Positions 1 through 5,445 of a DNA stretch of 5,445 bases are shown here, piece by piece (the first letter of the stretch is position 1; each line of letters starts with the position of its first letter). Both the position numbers and the translations under genes were made by a program. Location of the stretch: positions 1 to 5,445 of the forward strand of contig JAIXYD010000150.1 in NCBI GenBank assembly GCA_027490415.1. The letters are read 5' to 3'. The notes under the pieces were generated by a model that saw only the letters and a list, made by a program, of their open reading frames with translations, searched no databases and was not told the DNA's origin. The stretch is from Streptomycetaceae bacterium. GTDB taxonomy: Bacteria; Actinomycetota; Actinomycetes; Nanopelagicales; Nanopelagicaceae.

Positions 1-59
1 AGGGGACTGTAAATCCCCCGGCTCTGCCTTCGAAGGTTCAAATCCTTCACCCGCCACCA
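1..59 (+). tRNA. tRNA-Tyr (GUA anticodon), 5' part outside the window
   Basis: This is the 3' portion of a tyrosine tRNA. The anticodon stem is 2-6 paired with 14-18, and the 7-base loop CTGTAAA (7-13) has GTA at 9-11. An extra variable arm (19-31) holds a small GGC-TCT-GCC hairpin, which fits the long variable arm (class II) expected of bacterial tRNA-Tyr. The T-arm is GAAGG (32-36), loop TTCAAAT (37-43), CCTTC (44-48). The 3' acceptor strand is ACCCGCC (49-55), followed by discriminator A56 and an encoded CCA (57-59). The D-arm and the 5' acceptor strand, predicted to begin GGCGGGT, lie before base 1. The 24 bases from here to the facing kinase stop codon (60-83) show no hairpin plus T-run terminator. 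Confidence 0.95.
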
Positions 60-83
60 GTTACAAATGCACTGAAAGTTTTG

Positions 84-1751
84 CTAAAGCTCCACTGTGA
101 GAACGGATCCCTGATCCGAGCGCTTTAACGTCCATTCGGTTACGGCGATGCTGTCTATCCATTCTGACCCGATACCGCGCTTTGAGGGTTGATTTGGAGC
201 GCGCCCATTGTCGATCACAATGATTCTTACAGTCTCTCCCGTGAAAGCTCCAGAAATTTCGATTGAGTTTGCGTGCCCACTTCTAATGGCATTTGCGATC
301 GATTCTTGAATCAACTGAACGACTAGAGCGGCTCTGGAAGGATCCTCAAGAACTAGGGGATCAAGCGATAACTTGATTTCTGCTATTCCTTCCCATGATT
401 CAACTATTCTCTTTAATTTACGGTCATGAGTTTCCAAGAAATCTCTGAAATCTTCCCTACGTGACTTTGAGAAAAAGGATTCAATCCTCTGGCTAACCAT
501 TTCACTTCTGAGCGGATCAGGATTCTGCGAAATAGATTCCAACTGAGTGGCTAGTGAAGACAATTCTGACTGTAAAGAATTATGCAGATAAGAAGCGGCA
601 TTCCCTCGATTCAGTCTTTCCAAATAGTCCTCATTTAGAACTCGGGATTGCTTAGAGAGAATCTCCATCAGCTTCTCCCTATCTGATAGTGCCAGTTGAA
701 TGAAGCAGATGGTGATTACCAGGACAGAAAGGATTGGGGCAATAAATATCGCTGCAGAATATGAATGCCTGAAGCCTACAAAGTCAAGAATTGAAGTCGC
801 AAGAATCCCTACGCTAAAACCAATAAATGCTACGAAAATTGAATTTAGAAGGACTCGCCTTTCATTGAATTTTTCAATTAACGACATCCGCAAAGAATTT
901 AACATGTAGAAAGAGATATAGGACAAGAGCCCATAGGAGAGTGATTCGGCTGGACCGATGAGTACGACAGTGTTCAACACTAGAATTCCCACAAAGATCC
1001 AAGCGGTCAAATGAAAATTAAATATTAAGTCTGTACAAGCCGTTCTGAGTACTTCCTTGAATCTCAAAGATGGCGGAGAATAAGCACTCTTTACCCAAAG
1101 TCGCTGATTGAAGGGTTTGAGCTCCTTATCTATCTCTTGACGAAACTTTTCAGCCAGTGCGGTCTCTGGGCTGGTGATATCTGTTGCTGAGCGAACCTCG
1201 TCAATCGAATTTTTCAAACGCACTTGCATTTCGACAATGTGTGTTTCGATATAGGCATACCCAGGTTGGAAGTCAGCGCTATTTCGAAGCTTTAAAATTA
1301 GTATCTGTGTCAGCATCGCACGGTAACGCCTAATGAATCTACGATGATTCTCGATGACAATTGACCCGAAACCTAGCCAAAGAGAAACATTGAAGATGGA
1401 GGCTAATAAGCGTTCAATCAAAGAAATTGGATCTTCATACCCCACAAGCTTAAAGATGTACGTGAGCAGTAAGCCGCGAAGGATACCCGTAGCCAGCAAA
1501 GTGAGAATTCCAAGTAATACGTAGTTAATTTCAGTAAATGTTCTGCATACATTAACAAGAAGTGCATAAATGAGGAAAGTAATTGCAGTGACAAATGTAC
1601 CTAACACTAATAGCTGTAAGAAAGAGGCTGGTAGTTCTTCACTCCAGAAAATCAAAGGCACTGCAACAATGGAAGATGGAATATAAAAATAGAATGCTTT
1701 AATGGATACTCGGAAATAGTTACCCAAAAACTGTTGCAGGGAACTAAACAC
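84..1751 (-). CDS. Multi-pass membrane sensor histidine kinase, HisKA_3/HATPase-like (555 aa)
   Basis: Sensor kinase of a two-component system, acting at the cytoplasmic membrane and expected to phosphorylate the regulator encoded just upstream. Eight hydrophobic spans are visible, in two groups of four: about 20-37, 43-66, 76-100, 112-134, then about 246-267, 271-290, 303-325, 332-355. A polar, charged stretch of about 110 residues (135-245) separates the groups. There is no sizeable extracellular sensor domain. The dimerisation/phosphotransfer helix lies near 375-408 with candidate H390 in LHNSLQSEL. The C-terminal ATPase has an N-box (E483 to N487), a G1 box DNG (514-516) and a GIG G2 box (526-528), and it ends almost directly after the final strand (LTVEL). 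The start is GTG at 1751, overlapping the regulator stop by 8 bases (GTGTTTAG), with a weak AAGAAG ribosome site 7 bases upstream; translational coupling is likely. The stop is TAG at 86-84. The sensed signal cannot be read from the sequence. The kinase identity is firm, the exact family less so. Confidence 0.88.
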   Translation of the reverse strand: MFSSLQQFLGNYFRVSIKAFYFYIPSSIVAVPLIFWSEELPASFLQLLVLGTFVTAITFLIYALLVNVCRTFTEINYVLLGILTLLATGILRGLLLTYIFKLVGYEDPISLIERLLASIFNVSLWLGFGSIVIENHRRFIRRYRAMLTQILILKLRNSADFQPGYAYIETHIVEMQVRLKNSIDEVRSATDITSPETALAEKFRQEIDKELKPFNQRLWVKSAYSPPSLRFKEVLRTACTDLIFNFHLTAWIFVGILVLNTVVLIGPAESLSYGLLSYISFYMLNSLRMSLIEKFNERRVLLNSIFVAFIGFSVGILATSILDFVGFRHSYSAAIFIAPILSVLVITICFIQLALSDREKLMEILSKQSRVLNEDYLERLNRGNAASYLHNSLQSELSSLATQLESISQNPDPLRSEMVSQRIESFFSKSRREDFRDFLETHDRKLKRIVESWEGIAEIKLSLDPLVLEDPSRAALVVQLIQESIANAIRSGHANSIEISGAFTGETVRIIVIDNGRAPNQPSKRGIGSEWIDSIAVTEWTLKRSDQGSVLTVEL

Positions 1752-2385
1752 CTGGAGGCTTCTTGCCTGAAAGTTGGAAATATGCTCTAGCTAGTTGCAC
1801 CCTCGGATTCAAAAAAGGCTTTTTGGGTAGGTCTAGCATCGAATGCAAACGTGTAATGGTGCCCTCAATTGCTTTCTCCGAAACACCAGCCCTATTGGCA
1901 ATTTCCTTAGTTGTGAGACCCTCAGCCACTCCTTGGAGTACAGAGAGTTGATTCTCTGAAAATTCTACCCGTTCAATTCTTGACCCATTTTTGTTGGTCA
2001 AGGGTTGGTTTTTCAATTCTAAGATCATTGTAATTAGGGAACTAAAATCAGTTAAGGAAGATTTCGTTACGAATTTTGATCCCTTAGGGAGTGAAAGGGA
2101 GTTTGGATTAGCAACTCTTGGGTCTGAGTAGCTGGTGAGAATAATGATTCCAATGCGAGGGTTTATGTCTCGTAATGCGATTGCTATATCTATTCCATTT
2201 GCACCGGGACCGAGATCTAAATCAATAATTGCAATATCAATTGAAAATTTGGTAACAGCGCGAATCGCCTCCGACGCCTTGGCAACTTGGCACTTCACTT
2301 CAATATTCGCACCGACAAGTGCTGCTCCGAGGGTCGAGCGTGAAAAAACATCATCTTCGACCAGTACTACGCTCGCCATCGCCAC
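1744..2385 (-). CDS. Response regulator, receiver domain plus LuxR/NarL-type HTH (213 aa)
   Basis: Cytoplasmic DNA-binding response regulator, first gene of the two-component operon. The receiver domain (about 4-125) shows the acidic pair D11-D12 in VEDD, phosphoacceptor D55 in IIDLDLG, switch residue T84 in ILTSY, and conserved K108. A LuxR/GerE-type helix-turn-helix follows at about 143-187, containing EGLTTKEIANRAGVSEKAIE. The tail NPRVQLARAYF and the segment LTSYSDPR match, from memory, a regulator family common in Actinobacteria. The start is uncertain between two in-frame codons. GTG at 2385 falls on the predicted transcription start, giving a leaderless message. ATG at 2379, two codons later, has AGGGG about 6 bases upstream and would give 211 residues. 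Placing GTG downstream of a ribosome site is not possible because AGGG abuts it. The gene overlaps the kinase start by 8 bases and is probably co-transcribed with it. Its target genes are unknown; the divergent exported proteins are positional candidates. Confidence 0.93.
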   Translation of the reverse strand: MAMASVVLVEDDVFSRSTLGAALVGANIEVKCQVAKASEAIRAVTKFSIDIAIIDLDLGPGANGIDIAIALRDINPRIGIIILTSYSDPRVANPNSLSLPKGSKFVTKSSLTDFSSLITMILELKNQPLTNKNGSRIERVEFSENQLSVLQGVAEGLTTKEIANRAGVSEKAIEGTITRLHSMLDLPKKPFLNPRVQLARAYFQLSGKKPPGV

Positions 2386-2391
2386 CCCTAG

Positions 2392-2420
2392 ATTATGAAG
2401 GCCGCGGAGAACTCTGTCAC
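2392..2420 (-). promoter_or_regulatory. Sigma-70-type promoter of the two-component operon
   Basis: Read on the - strand, GTGACA (2420-2415; 5 of 6 to TTGACA) and CATAAT (2397-2392; 5 of 6 to TATAAT) are separated by exactly 17 bases. Transcription would start about 6-8 bases past the -10 box, at roughly 2386-2384. That coincides with the GTG codon at 2385, so the regulator message may be leaderless, which is common in Actinobacteria. This is a pattern match, with no experimental support. Confidence 0.6.
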
Positions 2421-2424
2421 CTAA

Positions 2425-2447
2425 TACCTAGGGGAATTCCTACTTAG
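2425..2447. promoter_or_regulatory. Possible operator: TACYTAG direct repeat flanking a GGAATTCC palindrome
   Basis: Two direct heptamers, TACCTAG (2425-2431) and TACTTAG (2441-2447), start 16 bases apart and enclose the perfect palindrome GGAATTCC (2433-2440). The cluster lies just upstream of the -35 box of the two-component operon and also upstream of the divergent gene at 2486. That is a suitable place for a LuxR/NarL-type regulator to control both directions. Heptameric half-sites are known for NarL-type regulators, but this exact motif is not one I recognise. The operator role is inferred from position and symmetry. Confidence 0.3.
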
Positions 2448-2459
2448 AGTGCTCAGAAG

Positions 2460-2485
2460 TAGATTTGAATTAAGAAGATACGGCT
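2460..2485 (+). promoter_or_regulatory. Weak candidate -10 box and ribosome binding site for the 2486 gene
   Basis: TAGATT (2460-2465) is a 4-of-6 match to a -10 box. The hexamer 17 bases upstream, TTCCTA (2437-2442), is a poor -35 and overlaps the palindrome described at 2433-2440. AAGAAG (2472-2477) lies 8 bases before the ATG at 2486 and is the best available ribosome site. A poor -35 that overlaps a possible operator would suit an activator-dependent promoter, but this is tentative. Confidence 0.25.
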
Positions 2486-3859
2486 ATGACGCTGCGAATC
2501 GAGAATCGAGTTGGCATCAGTGTCCTCGCTTTAGCCTTGGTTATTTCTACGTTTTCAATCTCGCCTGCGACTTCGAGCACCTCGTCATCAAATACTTCAA
2601 TACGATCCTCTGATACATCAACGCTAACTACCTGTACCAATCTGGAAACAGGCAAGACGCTGGTCCTTCGGAGTGCAGATTCAAAGTGTCGCAGTCATTT
2701 GGGATCAGCGATATGGGTTCAGGAACAGTCAGATAGTCCTTCGCGCACGGGTGATGGATATACGACAATGACAATCTGTTCATCAAAGTATCCTCTCTAC
2801 ACTTATAAGTTGATTAAAGTTTCCTGTCCTAAATTTCAAGTCACTACCAATTACTGGCGCACAATTGCAGCTCCTTCAGCTCCAGTCATTGAAGCAGCAA
2901 GCGCTCGTGGCCACGACAGCGCAGTATTCTTAATCAAGCCAACCACGTCTGCGTTAAGTGCGCCAGTGCTTTACTACCTCGTAACTGAAACAAAGAGTGG
3001 GCTGCTCCGTAAGGTGTTTCCCGGAAGTCTCGGTCAGATCAATGTCTCAGGACTCTCTTCAGAGAGCACATACATATTCACTATTGCAGCAGTCAACGTA
3101 GATGGAACATCTCCAGCCTCACTTCAGACGCCTTCGATTCAAACAAGCGCAGCACCAGTAGTTGCGAGTACACCTCAAGTCGCTCTCACCTGTGCAACTG
3201 GCGGGACCTGTGTTGTTGGAGATCGGGGACCCGGTGGAGGGATTGTCTTTTATGTCTCTGCCTCACCCTTCACCTCAACTGGCTCTACCTGCGATACAGC
3301 ATGTAAGTATCTTGAAGTCGCACCTGCAACATGGCAAAGCGGGGGAAGGAGCGTTGCGAGTGACGGTATATACCAATGGTCGAATAACACAACCGTTCCC
3401 ACTGGGCAAAATACGTCAACCGTAGGAAATGAAAGTGGGTTGGAAACCGAAAAATTTAACTGGAAAATTGGTCAAGGTTTCTACAACACAAGCGTGATGA
3501 AAGTCGCGGGTGCAACTTCGAGTGCTCAGGCAGCAGTCCTTGCATATGCGGGCAACTCCATTGCCGGGCAGTGGTTTATCCCTTCAGCGAATGAGTTAAA
3601 TGAGCTCTGCAAATATGCGCGAGGTCAGTTAACGGGCAATGTCAGAGTCCCGTGCGACTCCAGCGGAACACTAAAAACTGGAACTCTCAACGACCTAGGA
3701 GGGTTTGTAAGTAGCCTTTACATGTCCTCATCTGAGTGGTGGATCGACGGAGCGAGGTATCACTACTTCAACACCGATGGTTTCGGCGGCACTAGGCATC
3801 GCTCGGGATTCAAAGACCTCTTCCCTTTCATTTATGTAAGACCTATTCGGGCATTCTGA
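2486..3859 (+). CDS. Exported protein: twin-Cys module, Fn3-like domain, DUF1566/Lcl-type C-terminal domain (457 aa)
   Basis: A secreted or surface-attached protein of unknown function, possibly a binding protein. Residues 1-28 look like a signal peptide: Arg4 and Arg8, a hydrophobic core at about 10-25, and possible cleavage after SPA (A28). A Ser/Thr-rich linker (29-48) follows. Next comes a module with two Cys pairs, C50/C68 (TTCTNLETGK...KCRS) and C98/C114 (TICSSK...KVSCP), which read as two copies of one short unit. A fibronectin type III-like domain spans about 130-220, ending in the typical YIFTIAAVN plus DGTSP strand and turn. The C-terminal domain (236-457) opens with GDRGPGGGIVFYV (245-257), has QWFIPSANEL in its middle and ends YVRPIRAF, matching DUF1566/Lcl C-terminal proteins. 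Four further Cys pair plausibly there (C236/C242, C269/C273), plus C375 and C390. There is no LPXTG sorting signal or C-terminal anchor. The stop TGA at 3857-3859 overlaps the ribosome site of the next gene, a paralogue. Domain assignments come from motifs seen by eye. Confidence 0.88.
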   Translation: MTLRIENRVGISVLALALVISTFSISPATSSTSSSNTSIRSSDTSTLTTCTNLETGKTLVLRSADSKCRSHLGSAIWVQEQSDSPSRTGDGYTTMTICSSKYPLYTYKLIKVSCPKFQVTTNYWRTIAAPSAPVIEAASARGHDSAVFLIKPTTSALSAPVLYYLVTETKSGLLRKVFPGSLGQINVSGLSSESTYIFTIAAVNVDGTSPASLQTPSIQTSAAPVVASTPQVALTCATGGTCVVGDRGPGGGIVFYVSASPFTSTGSTCDTACKYLEVAPATWQSGGRSVASDGIYQWSNNTTVPTGQNTSTVGNESGLETEKFNWKIGQGFYNTSVMKVAGATSSAQAAVLAYAGNSIAGQWFIPSANELNELCKYARGQLTGNVRVPCDSSGTLKTGTLNDLGGFVSSLYMSSSEWWIDGARYHYFNTDGFGGTRHRSGFKDLFPFIYVRPIRAF

Positions 3860-3863
3860 GGGA
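3858..3863 (+). promoter_or_regulatory. Ribosome binding site of the second exported-protein gene
   Basis: GAGGGA overlaps the TGA stop of the preceding gene and lies 8 bases before ATG 3872. It is the strongest ribosome site in the window and supports 3872 as the start. Its overlap with the stop codon suggests coupled translation within one transcript. Confidence 0.7.
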
Positions 3864-3871
3864 CTTGTCGC

Positions 3872-5445
3872 ATGCCTATTTTTCAATCTAGAGCAACCAA
3901 CGCAGTGACACGGGGTAACGAACTTCGCTGGCTGGTTTTCGCATTGGTTCTCAGCGTTCTTTCAACTCTACTTATGAGCACCCCCTCCCAAGCTAGCGTT
4001 CAATCAACGTTAACCACATGTGTAGATCTGACAACTCTTAAGGAGCGCATCTCCAAAAATGGCACCTGTCGCACTCCGCAAGAGGCGATAGCAAAGTGGC
4101 GCCTCGCCCCTAGTGACTCTTCACTTTCAAATAGCGCGACCGCAAAGTACTTAACCATCTGTTCCAATAAGGCGAGCTCGCCTGTTACCTATCAACTAAT
4201 TCGAACCAAATGCGCAAGACACCAGCAGCAAAGTATTTACACTCGCTCAGCAGCCCTACCGGAGAAACCCGTCATCATCCGAGTGCTCTCATTAAGCCAC
4301 GAGAGTGCATCTCTTGCACTCGAGGCAGAATCTGCAACCGCTAGCGATGCACCGATTTCGTATTACACAATCGTGACCAGTGAAGGTGAAGTAAAGAAGG
4401 TTTACTCTTGGAGAGATTTGACACTATTTATTACTGGGCTTAGTTCATTGACTTCCTACACATTTAATGTGAGCGCCACAAATGCAGATGGAACTTCACC
4501 ATTTTCTGATAAATCTCTTCCGGTGACTACTCAGGCATTTTTTGCACCACAGCCAACTTCAGCGCAAGTAATTAGCACACCGCCAGCACCAAGCTGTGCC
4601 AATGGTGGAGTTGCTTGTCTGGTTGGCGATGTCGGTCCCGGTGGAGGAAGAGTTTTTTATGTCGCAACCGCTCCATTTGCATGTGGTCCAACGCGGTCGG
4701 AAAGTTGCCTTTATCTTGAGGCAGCGCCCGCGCGCTGGAATGGAGGCACAAGTGATCCGCAAAGGATATGGGCGAAGTACCCATACAGTAACGAAGCTAT
4801 TAACAATCCAAGTTCACCGGAGACCGCAACTGCTACCGAAATCGGTTGGGGTTATCACAATACTCACGCAATAATTCTTCAGGGAAACACCGAAGCCGCA
4901 ACCTCTGCTGCAGCGCTAGCTGATTCTTATGCACCTAACGTTGGTGGTGTTATCGTCGATGATTGGTATCTACCGTCCAAAGATGAACTCACTCAGATGT
5001 GTAAGTGGCAACGGGGCCTTGCCTGGGTGTCAGATGCAACAGAGTGTTTAGGTGGAGTACGCAACACGGGATTAGGCGCTACGGGATTCGCATATGGCTT
5101 CTATTGGGGTTCGTCCGAAGGTAAAGGTTTTTCTCCTGAAGGTGGAGCTAACGAGGCTTGGCAACAGCCAATGGATCCGGATTGGGAGCCCCGTGAGCGT
5201 TTCTATTATGGGAAGGATAATGGGGGCCTTGTCCGCCCGGTCCGTGCCTTCGGCACATTCGCGCAGAGTTCAGCACCAAGTTTAAGTTTGAGCAGGACTG
5301 CAGAAACAATTTACGCAAGAACAACTCCAGTAATTGGCTACACCATTACTTCATCAGGTGGAACGATCACCAGCTATTCAATCTCGCCTGCCGTACCTGC
5401 AGGTCTAATATTTAATACCTCTACAGGAATTCTCAGTGGAACTCC
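3872..5445 (+). CDS. Exported paralogue with twin-Cys, Fn3-like, DUF1566/Lcl-type and He_PIG-like domains; partial at 3' end
   Basis: Reading from ATG 3872 stays open for 524 codons to the window edge, so the C-terminus is missing. Residues 1-41 form a signal peptide: Arg/Lys-type N-region, hydrophobic core 20-35, likely cleavage after SQA (A41). The twin-Cys module has C50/C66 and C97/C114, nearly the same positions as in the upstream protein (C50/C68, C98/C114). A fibronectin type III-like domain runs about 131-221, with DGTSP at 206-210, identical in sequence and position to its neighbour. The DUF1566/Lcl-type domain (242-460) begins GDVGPGGGRVFYV (252-264), contains DWYLPSKDEL and YWGSSE, and ends VRPVRAF. 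Unlike its neighbour it does not stop there. From about 467 a putative Ig domain begins, with the He_PIG-like signature SPAVPAGLIFNTSTGILSGT (505-524) cut by the window edge. Further Ig-type repeats may follow. Likely extracellular and possibly adhesive or carbohydrate-binding; substrate unknown. It is probably in one operon with the upstream gene, 12 bases away. Confidence 0.88.
   Translation, partial: MPIFQSRATNAVTRGNELRWLVFALVLSVLSTLLMSTPSQASVQSTLTTCVDLTTLKERISKNGTCRTPQEAIAKWRLAPSDSSLSNSATAKYLTICSNKASSPVTYQLIRTKCARHQQQSIYTRSAALPEKPVIIRVLSLSHESASLALEAESATASDAPISYYTIVTSEGEVKKVYSWRDLTLFITGLSSLTSYTFNVSATNADGTSPFSDKSLPVTTQAFFAPQPTSAQVISTPPAPSCANGGVACLVGDVGPGGGRVFYVATAPFACGPTRSESCLYLEAAPARWNGGTSDPQRIWAKYPYSNEAINNPSSPETATATEIGWGYHNTHAIILQGNTEAATSAAALADSYAPNVGGVIVDDWYLPSKDELTQMCKWQRGLAWVSDATECLGGVRNTGLGATGFAYGFYWGSSEGKGFSPEGGANEAWQQPMDPDWEPRERFYYGKDNGGLVRPVRAFGTFAQSSAPSLSLSRTAETIYARTTPVIGYTITSSGGTITSYSISPAVPAGLIFNTSTGILSGT

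Noticed and set aside
1..59. tRNA 3' end as an attachment site for an integrated element
   Set aside because: No integrase gene and no second copy of the tRNA 3' end occur in the window, and the neighbouring genes look chromosomal.
104..118. CGGATC-CCT-GATCCG hairpin as an intrinsic terminator
   Set aside because: It is inside the kinase coding region and no T-run follows on either strand, so I kept it only as a possible structure and not as a terminator.
700..909. Open frame of 69 codons on the + strand
   Set aside because: It lies entirely antisense to the membrane region of the kinase, has no recognisable domain, and is explained by the opposing gene.
2135..2398. Open frame of 87 codons on the + strand
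   Set aside because: It is antisense to the receiver domain of the response regulator and its product has no domain character.
3857..3874. A frameshift or nonsense mutation splitting one large gene into two
   Set aside because: The downstream gene has its own ribosome site, start codon and signal peptide, and it repeats the full domain order of the first, so they are two genes.
4559..4874. Open frames on both strands (4559-4762 and 4572-4784 on -, 4596-4874 on +)
   Set aside because: All lie inside the second exported-protein gene, whose frame encodes the conserved GDVGPGGG domain continuously; the others are shadows.
5094..5285. Open frame of 63 codons on the + strand
   Set aside because: It is out of frame within the conserved C-terminal domain of the second exported protein, which reads through YWGSSE to VRPVRAF.

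Overview
The window suggests a moderately low-GC actinobacterium, possibly a free-living planktonic lineage of the Nanopelagicales type. This placement is an inference. It rests on the response regulator, whose motifs (DLDLGPG, LTSYSDPR, NPRVQLARAYF) match, from memory, an actinobacterial regulator family. Two other features agree with it: a partner kinase with an LH-x-x-(V/L)Q phosphoacceptor region and a GTG start that sits on its predicted transcription start. Nothing here points to a phage, plasmid or transposon.

Layout from left to right. Bases 1-59 are the 3' part of a tRNA-Tyr(GUA) on the + strand. Facing it on the - strand is a two-gene operon: a response regulator (1744-2385) followed, with an 8-base overlap, by a multi-pass membrane sensor histidine kinase (84-1751). 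A 100-base divergent intergenic region (2386-2485) carries a good promoter for the two-component operon and a repeat/palindrome cluster that could be an operator. On the + strand come two tandem paralogous genes for secreted proteins, separated by 12 bases. The first (2486-3859) is complete. The second starts at 3872 and is still open at the right edge of the window.

Both secreted proteins share the same order: signal peptide, a module with two cysteine pairs, a fibronectin type III-like domain, and a GD.GPGGG...RP.RAF domain of the DUF1566/Lcl C-terminal type. The second also begins a putative Ig (He_PIG-like) domain after that.

A reasonable working picture is a cell-envelope locus. The kinase has eight predicted membrane spans and no large external domain, and it signals to a LuxR/NarL-type regulator. 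The divergently placed exported proteins, probably surface-binding, are the obvious candidate targets. The regulatory link is inferred from position only.
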